Source: Marinobacter sp. (GTDB lineage Bacteria > Pseudomonadota > Gammaproteobacteria > Pseudomonadales > Oleiphilaceae). From it: 8,964 nucleotides of DNA. The position numbers and the translations under genes were made by a program. Under the pieces are notes generated by a model. The model did not search any database. It was given only the letters and a program-made list of their open reading frames with translations, and was not told where the DNA came from. Below are positions 1 to 6,363 of the stretch, in pieces. The DNA is taken from contig JAEPMM010000110.1 in the NCBI GenBank assembly GCA_017643965.1, forward strand, positions 1 through 8,964, read 5' to 3'. Within the stretch, counting starts at the first letter, position 1; every line of letters starts with the position of its first letter.

Positions 1-7
1 CTCCTTT
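1..7 (-). promoter_or_regulatory. Shine-Dalgarno sequence of an off-window minus-strand gene
   Basis: Read on the minus strand, the last seven bases of the window are AAAGGAG, a near-perfect ribosome binding site. It lies about 30 nt past the radA stop codon, and its start codon would fall just beyond the left edge. This suggests that a third gene follows ettA and radA in the same direction. The identity of that gene cannot be read here. Bases 8-37 hold no clear terminator hairpin, which fits continued transcription. Confidence 0.45.
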
Positions 8-37
8 GCTCCATCACTAGCAGGCTGGGGCCGAACC

Positions 38-1414
38 CTAAAGCTCCTCCAAGGCCGAAAGCGCATCACTGAGCTTGGCCACCGGAATCACCCTCATCCC
101 TTCCACAGGTTTGCGCGGCACATTGGCCTTCGGCACCAGCGCGCGGGTGAAGCCGTGCTTGGAGGCTTCGTAAATCCGCTCCTGACCGCTGGGCACCGGC
201 CGGATCTCGCCGGATAGACCCACTTCGCCGAAGATCACCAGATCCTGGGGCAGGGCGCGGTCCCTGAAAGAGGAGACCACGGCCGCCAGCAGCGCCAGAT
301 CGGCACTGGTCTCGTTGACCTTCACACCGCCCACCACGTTCACGAACACATCCTGATCCGACACGTGCAGGCCGCCGTGGCGGTGCAGCACGGCCAGCAG
401 CATCGCCAGCCGGTTCTGATCGAGGCCGACAGCGACGCGCCTGGGGTAGCCGCCCTGGGCCATGTCCACCAGCGCCTGGATTTCCACCAGCATGGGCCGG
501 GTGCCTTCCCAGACCACCATCACCACGCTGCCCGGTGCGGCCTCTTCGCCGCGGTTCAGGAAGATGGCCGAAGGGTTTTTCACCTCTTTCAGGCCCTGTT
601 CCAGCATGGCGAAGACGCCCAGCTCGTTGACTGCACCAAAGCGGTTCTTGATGCCCCGCAGGGTGCGGTAGCGACTGTCGTTGGAGCCTTCCAGCAGGAT
701 GGAGCAATCAATCATGTGCTCCAGCACTTTCGGGCCGGCCAGGCTGCCATCCTTGGTGACGTGGCCGACCAGGAATAGGATGGTGCCGGTCTGCTTGGCA
801 AAGCGAGTCAGGAACGCGGCGCTTTCTCGCACCTGGGAAACGCTGCCCGGGGCCGATTCAATCTCTGCCACGTGCATCACCTGGATACTGTCCACCACGA
901 GAATCCGCGGTTTCTCGGCTTCCGCCACCTGCATCAGCCGCTCGACACTGGTTTCCGAGAGCATTTTCAGGTCTTTGGTGGGCAGTCCCAGGCGTTTGGC
1001 GCGCATGGCCACCTGTTGCAGGGACTCCTCGCCGGTGACGTACAGTGCCGGCACGCTGGTGGCGAGATGGCAGACCGCCTGAAGCAACAGCGTACTTTTA
1101 CCCGCGCCGGGATGACCGCCCATCAGCACCGCGGAGCCTTCCACCAGGCCGCCACCCAGCACCCGGTCAAATTCCTGCATACCGGTGCTGATGCGGGTTT
1201 GCTCGGCGAGGCTGACATCGTCCAGGCTCTGGACCTCCGCCAGACTACCGGCAAAGCCCTCGAAGCGGGCGCCGCGGGCACCCTTGCTGGCGGCGCTGAC
1301 GCCGCGAACTTCGCTGATGGTATTCCAGGCCTGGCAGGCCGTGCACTGGCCCTGCCATTTGGAATAGTCTGCACCGCACTCGGTGCAGACGTAGGCGGTT
1401 CGGGTTTTTGCCAT
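38..1414 (-). CDS. radA: DNA repair protein RadA (branch-migration helicase)
   Basis: RadA is a cytoplasmic RecA-like ATPase that drives branch migration of recombination intermediates and helps RecA in repair and recombination. The 458-residue product is about full length for the family (E. coli about 460). In order it shows a C4 zinc finger (Cys10, Cys13, Cys24, Cys27), a Walker A motif GGHPGAGKST at residues 99-108, a Walker B aspartate near Asp175 in ILVVDS, and the RadA-specific KNRFG motif at 256-260. A C-terminal Lon-protease-like domain follows, with GEVGLSGEIRPV visible. The start is the ATG whose A is also the final base of the ettA stop codon (TGATG), so translation is probably coupled to ettA and no separate promoter is evident. 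A ribosome binding site for another gene follows at the window edge. Family assignment is secure. Confidence 0.97.
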   Translation of the reverse strand: MAKTRTAYVCTECGADYSKWQGQCTACQAWNTISEVRGVSAASKGARGARFEGFAGSLAEVQSLDDVSLAEQTRISTGMQEFDRVLGGGLVEGSAVLMGGHPGAGKSTLLLQAVCHLATSVPALYVTGEESLQQVAMRAKRLGLPTKDLKMLSETSVERLMQVAEAEKPRILVVDSIQVMHVAEIESAPGSVSQVRESAAFLTRFAKQTGTILFLVGHVTKDGSLAGPKVLEHMIDCSILLEGSNDSRYRTLRGIKNRFGAVNELGVFAMLEQGLKEVKNPSAIFLNRGEEAAPGSVVMVVWEGTRPMLVEIQALVDMAQGGYPRRVAVGLDQNRLAMLLAVLHRHGGLHVSDQDVFVNVVGGVKVNETSADLALLAAVVSSFRDRALPQDLVIFGEVGLSGEIRPVPSGQERIYEASKHGFTRALVPKANVPRKPVEGMRVIPVAKLSDALSALEEL

Positions 1415-3075
1415 CAGGCCAGCTTCTTGTACTTCATGCGCTTGGGCTGCATCGCCGAGTCGCCCTTACGCTTCTTGAAGTCTTCATCGTATTCCGTGAA
1501 GTTACCTTCGAAGTACACCACCTCGCCGTCGTCTTCAAACGCCAGGATGTGGCTGGCAACCCGGTCCAGGAACCAGCGGTCGTGGGAAATCACCAGCGCG
1601 GAGCCGGGGAAGTTGAGCAGGGCTTCTTCCAGCGCACGAAGGGTTTCCACGTCCAGGTCGTTGGTGGGTTCGTCCAGCAGCAGGACGTTGCCACCCTCCT
1701 TGAGCAGTTTGGCCAGGTGCAGGCGATTACGCTCGCCCCCGGACAGATCGCCCACCCGTTTCTGCTGGTCGCTGCCTTTGAAGTTGAACCGCCCGACGTA
1801 AGCCCGCGAAGGCGTCTCGTAGTTGCCTACCTTGATGATGTCGTTGCCGTCGGAAAGCTCTTCCCACACGGTTTTGCTGCCGTCCAGGTCACGCATCTGG
1901 TCCACGTAGGCCAGCTCCACGGTGTCGCCCACGGTAATGCTGCCGGAATCGGGCTTGTCGAAGCCGGCGATCATCTTGAACAGGGTGGACTTACCGGCAC
2001 CGTTACCACCGATGATGCCGACAATGGCGCCGGGCGGTACGCTCAGGGAGACATCTTCATAGAGCAGGCGATCACCGAAGGACTTGCTGATGCCCTCCAC
2101 CTCGATCACCTTGTTGCCCAGGCGGGGGCCGGGCGGGATGTACAGTTCGTTGGTTTCGTTGCGTTTCTGGAATTCCTGGGAGCTCATCTCCTCAAAGCGG
2201 GCGAGACGGGCCTTGCTCTTGGATTGACGGCCCTTGGCGTTACTGCGCACCCACTCCAGTTCCTGTTTGATGGCCTTCTGATGAGAGGCTTCCTGCTTGA
2301 ACTCCATCTCCAGACGCTTTTCCTTGTTCTCGAGCCACTGGCTGTAATTGCCCTCGAACGGGATGCCGTGGCCACGGTCCAGTTCCAGGATCCAGCCGGC
2401 GACGTTGTCGAGGAAGTAGCGGTCGTGGGTGATGGCCACCACGGTGCCTTCGTAGTCGTGGAGGAAGCGCTCGAGCCAGGCCACGGATTCCGCATCCAGG
2501 TGGTTGGTGGGCTCGTCCAGCAGCAGCATGTCGGGGCCGGACAGCAGCAAGCGGCACAGGGCCACACGGCGACGCTCACCGCCGGACAGTACGTTGACCT
2601 TCTGATCCCAGGCCGGCAGACGCAGGGCGTCGGCGGCCACTTCCATCTTGCGCTCGATGTCGTGGCCGTCGGTGGCCTGGATGTAGGCTTCCAGCTCACC
2701 CTGTTTCTTGGCCAGCGCGTCGAAATCCGCATCCGGTTCGGCGTAGGCCGCGTAGACCTGGTCCAGCTCAGCGAGGGCATTGTGAACGCCGGACACCGCT
2801 TCATCGACAATTTCTTTCACGGTTTTGGTGTCGTCCAGCTCCGGCTCCTGGGGCAGGTAACCGACATTGATTCCGGGCTGGGGCCGGGCTTCGCCGATGT
2901 AATCCTGATCCACGCCCGCCATAATGCGGAGCAGGGTGGATTTACCAGAACCGTTAAGGCCGAGTACGCCGATTTTGGCGCCCGGAAAGAAGCTCAGGGA
3001 AATGTCCTTGAGAATTTCACGCTTGGGCGGAACCACTTTGCCCACGCGATTCATGGTGTATACGTACTGGGCCAT
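1414..3075 (-). CDS. ettA: Energy-dependent translational throttle protein EttA (ABC-F ATPase)
   Basis: EttA is a soluble ABC-F protein. In E. coli it binds the ribosomal E site and gates entry into the elongation cycle according to the ATP/ADP ratio. This 553-residue product matches the family along its length, from the N-terminal MAQYVYTMNRVGKVVPPKR to the C-terminal PKRMKYKKLA. It has two ABC domains. Walker A of the first is GLNGSGKST (Lys45), with the LSGGERRRVALCRLLL signature and LLLDEPTNHLDAES Walker B. Walker A of the second is GGNGAGKST (Lys362), where GPNGAGKST is more usual, with LSGGERNRLHLAKLL and LLLDEPTNDLD. The arginine/lysine-rich linker between them (roughly residues 245-320) corresponds to the P-site tRNA interaction motif. 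No membrane domain is present, as expected for ABC-F. It is first in the visible minus-strand unit and overlaps radA by one base. Its start codon lies inside a short dyad next to the Shine-Dalgarno sequence. Confidence 0.97.
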   Translation of the reverse strand: MAQYVYTMNRVGKVVPPKREILKDISLSFFPGAKIGVLGLNGSGKSTLLRIMAGVDQDYIGEARPQPGINVGYLPQEPELDDTKTVKEIVDEAVSGVHNALAELDQVYAAYAEPDADFDALAKKQGELEAYIQATDGHDIERKMEVAADALRLPAWDQKVNVLSGGERRRVALCRLLLSGPDMLLLDEPTNHLDAESVAWLERFLHDYEGTVVAITHDRYFLDNVAGWILELDRGHGIPFEGNYSQWLENKEKRLEMEFKQEASHQKAIKQELEWVRSNAKGRQSKSKARLARFEEMSSQEFQKRNETNELYIPPGPRLGNKVIEVEGISKSFGDRLLYEDVSLSVPPGAIVGIIGGNGAGKSTLFKMIAGFDKPDSGSITVGDTVELAYVDQMRDLDGSKTVWEELSDGNDIIKVGNYETPSRAYVGRFNFKGSDQQKRVGDLSGGERNRLHLAKLLKEGGNVLLLDEPTNDLDVETLRALEEALLNFPGSALVISHDRWFLDRVASHILAFEDDGEVVYFEGNFTEYDEDFKKRKGDSAMQPKRMKYKKLA

Positions 3076-3092
3076 AACAGGTTATGTCCTCT
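3073..3092 (-). promoter_or_regulatory. ettA ribosome binding site with start-codon dyad
   Basis: On the minus strand AGAGGA (3092-3087) is the likely Shine-Dalgarno sequence, 11 nt from the ATG at 3075-3073, longer than the usual 5-9. The 14 bases between and including the start codon form a perfect dyad, CATAAC-AG-GTTATG (3073-3086). In RNA it could fold as a 5-bp stem with a 4-nt loop that includes the AUG. Folding would shorten the effective spacing but sequester the start codon. Whether it matters in the cell is unknown. Confidence 0.45.
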
Positions 3093-3124
3093 GTTGATTC
3101 GGAGGTAAAAAGGGAATTTGCCAG

Positions 3125-3227
3125 ATAAGCCCCGTAAGGTAGCGAAACCGGCAGGCTATAGCAATTGACGCAAACCGCCCGGGGGCATCCCCGATTGCGG
3201 TGTGACGGTTTCTGCGGAGGGGCTTAT
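3125..3227. repeat. Nested inverted repeats in the ettA-glyA divergent region
   Basis: The 242-bp gap between the divergent ettA and glyA genes (3076-3317) contains concentric complementary segments. The outer pair is ATAAGCCCC at 3125-3133 with GGGGCTTAT at 3219-3227 (9 bp perfect). The middle pair is GAAACCG at 3144-3150 with CGGTTTC at 3206-3212 (7 bp). The inner pairs are ACCGC 3174-3178 with GCGGT 3197-3201 and CGGGG 3180-3184 with CCCCG 3189-3193, closing on a GCAT loop. An 8-bp palindrome GCTATAGC lies at 3155-3162. The arrangement could form one long interrupted stem as RNA from either strand, or be a DNA dyad for regulators. I do not recognise it as a known riboswitch. No target-site duplication or transposase supports a mobile origin. 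The rest of the gap holds only weak promoter candidates and ribosome binding sites. Confidence 0.5.
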
Positions 3228-3232
3228 GCGGG

Positions 3233-3270
3233 TATAAAGGATGATTTTTCACCCATTTGTGAGATAGAAT
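3233..3270 (+). promoter_or_regulatory. Candidate -10 elements for glyA
   Basis: Two hexamers upstream of glyA resemble a sigma-70 -10 box with five of six matches each: TATAAA at 3233-3238 and TAGAAT at 3265-3270. Neither has a convincing TTGACA-like -35 box 16-18 bp upstream, so a real start site here would probably need an activator. If the first is used, the nested repeats end just upstream of the promoter; the second would give a leader of roughly 40 nt. Low confidence, from eye inspection only. Confidence 0.25.
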
Positions 3271-3317
3271 AGCGGCCCAAATTTTCGGGCAGCTACGCAC
3301 ACAGGGGCAGCGCATCC

Positions 3318-4574
3318 ATGTTTAATCGTGATATGAAAATCGCAGGCTTTGACGACGAACTCTGGCACGCCATGCAGGCGGAAGAAAAGCGTCAGGAAGC
3401 TCACATCGAGTTGATTGCGTCAGAAAACTACACCAGCCCCCGGGTGATGGAAGCCCAGGGCAGCGTGCTGACCAACAAGTACGCCGAAGGCTACCCCGGC
3501 AAGCGCTACTACGGTGGCTGCGAGTTCGTGGATATTGCCGAGGATCTGGCCATTGAGCGTGCCAAGCAGCTGTTCGGTGCGGCTTACGCCAATGTGCAGC
3601 CGCATTCCGGTTCCCAGGCCAACTCCGCCGTGTTCATGGCGCTGCTCAAGCCGGGCGACACCGTACTGGGCATGAGCCTGGCCCACGGCGGCCACCTGAC
3701 CCACGGCGCCAGCGTCAACTTCTCCGGCAAGATCTATCACGCCGTTCAGTATGGCCTGAACCCGGAGACCGGGCTGATCGACTACGATGAGATCGAGGCC
3801 CTGGCCCTTGAGCACAAGCCCAAGATGATCATTGCCGGCTTCTCGGCGTATTCCCAGGAACTGGATTTTGCCCGTTTCCGTGCAATTGCAGACAAAGTGG
3901 GTGCCTATCTGTTTGTCGACATGGCCCACGTGGCCGGTCTGGTCGCCGCCGGCGTCTACCCGGATCCGGTTCCCCACGCCCATGTGATCGCAACTACCAC
4001 CCACAAGACCCTGCGCGGTCCCCGCGGTGGCCTGATTCTGGCCTGCGACGACGCCGACCTGCAGAAGAAACTGAACTCCGCGGTGTTCCCGGGTGGTCAG
4101 GGCGGCCCGCTGATGCACGTGATTGCCGCCAAGGCGATCTGCTTCAAGGAGGCCATGAGCGACGAGTTCAAGACCTACCAGAAGCAAGTGGTCAAGAACG
4201 CTGCGGCCATGGCAGAGGTGTTTGTTGAGCGCGGTTTCGACGTAGTGTCCGGTGGCACCAAGAACCACCTGTTCCTGCTCAGCCTGAGCAAGCAGGACAT
4301 CACCGGTAAAGACGCCGATGCGGCCCTCGGCCGTGCCCACATCACCGTGAACAAGAACGCGGTTCCCAATGACCCGCGCTCACCGTTCGTGACCTCCGGT
4401 CTGCGGATCGGCACGCCGGCCATCACCACCCGTGGGTTTGGTGAAGCCGAGTGTCGTGATCTGGCGGGCTGGATCTGTGACATCCTCGACAATCTCGAAG
4501 ACGAAGCGGTCAACACCCGCGTGCGCGAGCAGGTAGAAGCCCTGTGCGCTCGCTTCCCGGTCTACGCGGGCTAA
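3318..4574 (+). CDS. glyA: Serine hydroxymethyltransferase
   Basis: GlyA is a cytoplasmic PLP enzyme that interconverts serine plus tetrahydrofolate with glycine plus 5,10-methylenetetrahydrofolate, the main one-carbon source for purine, thymidylate and methionine synthesis. The 418-residue product has the usual bacterial length (E. coli 417) and aligns from its first residues. Visible family motifs are HIELIASENYTSPRVMEAQG near residue 28, the YAEGYPGKRYYGG substrate loop, NVQPHSGSQAN, AHGGHLTHG, and the PLP-binding TTTHKTLRGPRGG with the Schiff-base lysine at Lys230. The C-terminal domain with TSGLRIGTPA is intact. The ATG is preceded by AGGGG at 3303-3307, 10 nt upstream. It diverges from ettA and is followed 91 bp later by nrdR in the same direction. 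In E. coli glyA is controlled by PurR and MetR; no full operator for either is visible here. Confidence 0.98.
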   Translation: MFNRDMKIAGFDDELWHAMQAEEKRQEAHIELIASENYTSPRVMEAQGSVLTNKYAEGYPGKRYYGGCEFVDIAEDLAIERAKQLFGAAYANVQPHSGSQANSAVFMALLKPGDTVLGMSLAHGGHLTHGASVNFSGKIYHAVQYGLNPETGLIDYDEIEALALEHKPKMIIAGFSAYSQELDFARFRAIADKVGAYLFVDMAHVAGLVAAGVYPDPVPHAHVIATTTHKTLRGPRGGLILACDDADLQKKLNSAVFPGGQGGPLMHVIAAKAICFKEAMSDEFKTYQKQVVKNAAAMAEVFVERGFDVVSGGTKNHLFLLSLSKQDITGKDADAALGRAHITVNKNAVPNDPRSPFVTSGLRIGTPAITTRGFGEAECRDLAGWICDILDNLEDEAVNTRVREQVEALCARFPVYAG

Positions 4575-4590
4575 ACTCAGGGAATCGGGC

Positions 4591-4613
4591 CGGGCAATCC
4601 ACAAGGTTGCCCG
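4591..4613 (+). other. Hairpin after glyA, without T-tract
   Basis: CGGGCAA at 4591-4597 is complementary to TTGCCCG at 4607-4613 with a 9-nt loop, giving a 7-bp stem 17 nt after the glyA stop codon. The following bases (CCCATCCTGA) lack the run of T expected of an intrinsic terminator, so it may only attenuate transcription or protect the glyA 3' end. I see no convincing promoter between it and nrdR, which leaves read-through from glyA into the riboflavin cluster possible. Confidence 0.4.
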
Positions 4614-4665
4614 CCCATCCTGACCCCGGTGACTCTTCCCCGGCTACTTTCCGGAGTTCCCGACT

Positions 4666-5184
4666 ATGCACTGTCCCTTCTGTGGTGAAGCAGATACAAA
4701 GGTGATCGACTCCCGGCTGGTGGCCGAGGGTGATCAGGTGCGTCGTCGTCGCGAGTGCCTGTCCTGTCGTGAGCGCTTTACCACCTTCGAATCAGCCGAG
4801 TTGGTGATGCCGCGGGTGGTCAAGCAGGACGGTACCCGTCAGCCGTTCGACGAGGAAAAGCTGCGATCGGGCCTCATGAAGGCACTGGAGAAGCGTCCTG
4901 TCAGCATTGAGGAAATTGATGCGGCATTGAACCGGATCCGTTTCCGGCTGCGGGCCACGGGGGAGCGCGAGGTCAAATCCATGCAGCTGGGCGAGGAGGT
5001 GATGACCGAACTGCGCCAGCTGGACAAGGTGGCCTACGTGCGGTTTGCGTCGGTGTACCGCAGTTTTCAGGATATTAACGAGTTCAAGGAAGAGATCGAA
5101 CGCTTGTCGGTCAGCTCCGGAGAAGATCCGGTGGATGTGGCCAAGGTTCTTGCGGACAACCATTCCTCCAAAGGCAAGGCATGA
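4666..5184 (+). CDS. nrdR: Transcriptional repressor NrdR
   Basis: NrdR senses ATP/dATP and represses ribonucleotide reductase operons by binding paired NrdR boxes. The 172-residue product begins with the diagnostic zinc ribbon MHCPFC...CLSC (Cys3, Cys6, Cys31, Cys34) with a basic patch VRRRRE before the second cysteine pair. An ATP-cone domain follows at roughly residues 49-139, with VVKQDGTRQPFDEEKL at its start and VAYVRFASVYRSFQDI at its end. The tail past about residue 150 (rich in Ser, Asp and Lys) makes it some 20 residues longer than the E. coli protein. GGAG at 4653-4656 lies 9 nt before the ATG. Its stop overlaps the ribD start as ATGA, so the two are probably translationally coupled. 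Linkage of nrdR to riboflavin genes is common in proteobacteria and does not imply that NrdR regulates them. No NrdR box was seen in the window. Confidence 0.97.
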   Translation: MHCPFCGEADTKVIDSRLVAEGDQVRRRRECLSCRERFTTFESAELVMPRVVKQDGTRQPFDEEKLRSGLMKALEKRPVSIEEIDAALNRIRFRLRATGEREVKSMQLGEEVMTELRQLDKVAYVRFASVYRSFQDINEFKEEIERLSVSSGEDPVDVAKVLADNHSSKGKA

Positions 5185-6296
5185 TCGACAGCCGGGATGT
5201 TGCATTCATGGCCCGCGCGGTGCAGTTGGCGTGGCGCGGCCGCTACTCCACGCACCCGAACCCGAGGGTGGGCTGCGTCATTGCCCGTGGCGGCCGGATT
5301 CTGGGTGAGGGCTGGCATGAACGCGCCGGTGAGGCCCACGCCGAGATCCGTGCTCTCAGTCAGGCCGGGCCGGCAGCCCGGGGAGCGACGGCCTACGTGA
5401 CTCTGGAGCCGTGCAGCCATTTTGGCCGCACGCCACCCTGTGCGAAAGCCCTGATTGAGGCCGGTGTTGCCCATGTGTTCGCGGCCACCAAGGACCCCAA
5501 TCCATCAGTGTCCGGGCGCGGCCTGGACATGCTGCGGGACGCCGGGATTCGGGTAACCGAGGGGTTGCTGGCCGATGAAGCGATCCGCCTGAATCCCGGT
5601 TTCATGAAACGGATGAATTCAGGGCGTCCTTTTGTAAGGCTGAAAATGGCGGCCAGTCTGGACGGCCGTACGGCAATGGCGTCAGGTGAGAGCCAGTGGA
5701 TCACCGGAGCCGAGGCCCGTCAGGATGTGCAGCGGCTGAGAGCCATCAGCGACGCCATCCTCACCGGGGTGGGCACGGTGCTGGCCGATGATCCTTCGCT
5801 CACCGTCAGGCGTGAGGAGCTCGGCGACATTGGCGATGCCACCGAACCGTCCCGCCAGCCGTTGCGAGTGATTGCTGATCGGGACGCGAGAACGCCGCCG
5901 GGCGCCAGAATCCTGCAGGGTGGCAACGTACAGGTGTTCTGTGCATCACCGACATTGGCGACTGCGCCGGCGCAGGATCTTGCGGCCCTGGGGATCAGTC
6001 TCACCGGGGTTGCCTGGAAAGACAACGGCATTGATGTACGGGAACTGCTGGATGCCCTGGGTGACCTGGGCATCAACGAACTGCTGGTGGAGGCCGGCCC
6101 GACACTGGCCGGAACCTTCATCGATGAGCGCCTGGTCGACGAGCTCTGGCTTTACCAGGCGCCGATATTTTTGGGCAGTACCGGGCGGCCAACCGCCCAC
6201 CTGCCACTGGAAACCATGGCGGACAAAGTGCAATGGACGGTGCGGGATCGTCGTCAGGTGGGTGAGGATCAGCGTCTGATCCTGGCGCCACGGTAA
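5181..6296 (+). CDS. ribD: Bifunctional pyrimidine deaminase/reductase RibD
   Basis: RibD deaminates 2,5-diamino-6-ribosylamino-4(3H)-pyrimidinone 5'-phosphate and then reduces its ribosyl side chain with NADPH, the second and third steps of the GTP branch of riboflavin synthesis. The 371-residue product is normal length. The N-terminal cytidine-deaminase-like domain shows HPNPRVGCV (25-33), zinc ligand His53 and proton-shuttle Glu55 in GEAHAEI, and ligands Cys78 and Cys87 in TLEPCSHFGRTPPC. The C-terminal reductase domain begins near residue 147 with RPFVRLKMAASLDGRTAMASGESQWITG-type sequence and retains DAILTGVGTVLADDP and ELLVEAGPTLAGTF. All expected catalytic residues appear present. The ATG overlaps the nrdR stop as ATGA. 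The next gene is ribBX, with no riboflavin synthase gene in between. Confidence 0.97.
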   Translation: MIDSRDVAFMARAVQLAWRGRYSTHPNPRVGCVIARGGRILGEGWHERAGEAHAEIRALSQAGPAARGATAYVTLEPCSHFGRTPPCAKALIEAGVAHVFAATKDPNPSVSGRGLDMLRDAGIRVTEGLLADEAIRLNPGFMKRMNSGRPFVRLKMAASLDGRTAMASGESQWITGAEARQDVQRLRAISDAILTGVGTVLADDPSLTVRREELGDIGDATEPSRQPLRVIADRDARTPPGARILQGGNVQVFCASPTLATAPAQDLAALGISLTGVAWKDNGIDVRELLDALGDLGINELLVEAGPTLAGTFIDERLVDELWLYQAPIFLGSTGRPTAHLPLETMADKVQWTVRDRRQVGEDQRLILAPR

Positions 6297-6315
6297 CTTT
6301 TCAAATTCACGGTTT

Positions 6316-6344
6316 GTTCGCTCCGAAGGCCGGAGCCCGCGAAC
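6316..6344 (+). other. Bulged hairpin in the ribD-ribBX gap
   Basis: In the 67-bp gap, GTTCG (6316-6320) pairs with CGAAC (6340-6344) and CTCCG (6321-6325) with CGGAG (6331-6335). This leaves a 5-nt loop and a 4-nt bulge (6336-6339). It ends a few bases before the purine-rich AAGGG at 6348-6352 that probably serves as the ribBX ribosome binding site. There is no T-tract, so it is not a standard terminator. The gap is too short for an FMN riboswitch and lacks its conserved segments. It could set mRNA processing or translation of ribBX. Confidence 0.45.
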
Positions 6345-6363
6345 TGCAAGGGTGCAACAACCT

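Noticed and set aside
1408..3108. 566-codon plus-strand open frame opposite ettA
   Set aside because: It is almost coextensive with ettA on the other strand, has no recognisable domain, and its composition reflects the complement of biased GC-rich codons. EttA is unmistakable along its full length.
3168..3183. Possible PurR operator (ACGCAAACCG) upstream of glyA
   Set aside because: Only the left half resembles the PurR consensus; the right half reads CCCGGG instead of the expected TT-containing half-site. PurR is also not assured in this lineage.
3125..3227. MITE-like miniature transposon bounded by 9-bp inverted repeats
   Set aside because: No target-site duplication flanks the repeats, only one copy is present in the window, and the internal segments are also paired, which fits a fold better than a transposon.
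3082..3315. 77-codon minus-strand open frame filling the ettA-glyA gap
   Set aside because: It has no recognisable domain, would overlap the ettA ribosome binding site region, and the gap is better explained by inverted repeats and promoter sequence.
3420..4340. 306-codon minus-strand open frame opposite glyA
   Set aside because: It lies wholly inside glyA, which is conserved end to end. No motif and no ribosome binding site support it.
6297..6363. FMN riboswitch before ribBX
   Set aside because: The gap is 67 bp, well below the roughly 120 nt or more needed, and the conserved multi-stem core is not present.
6352..6363. GTG start for ribBX at 6352
   Set aside because: It overlaps the only purine-rich ribosome binding candidate, and homologues begin at the MALNSIE methionine encoded at 6364.
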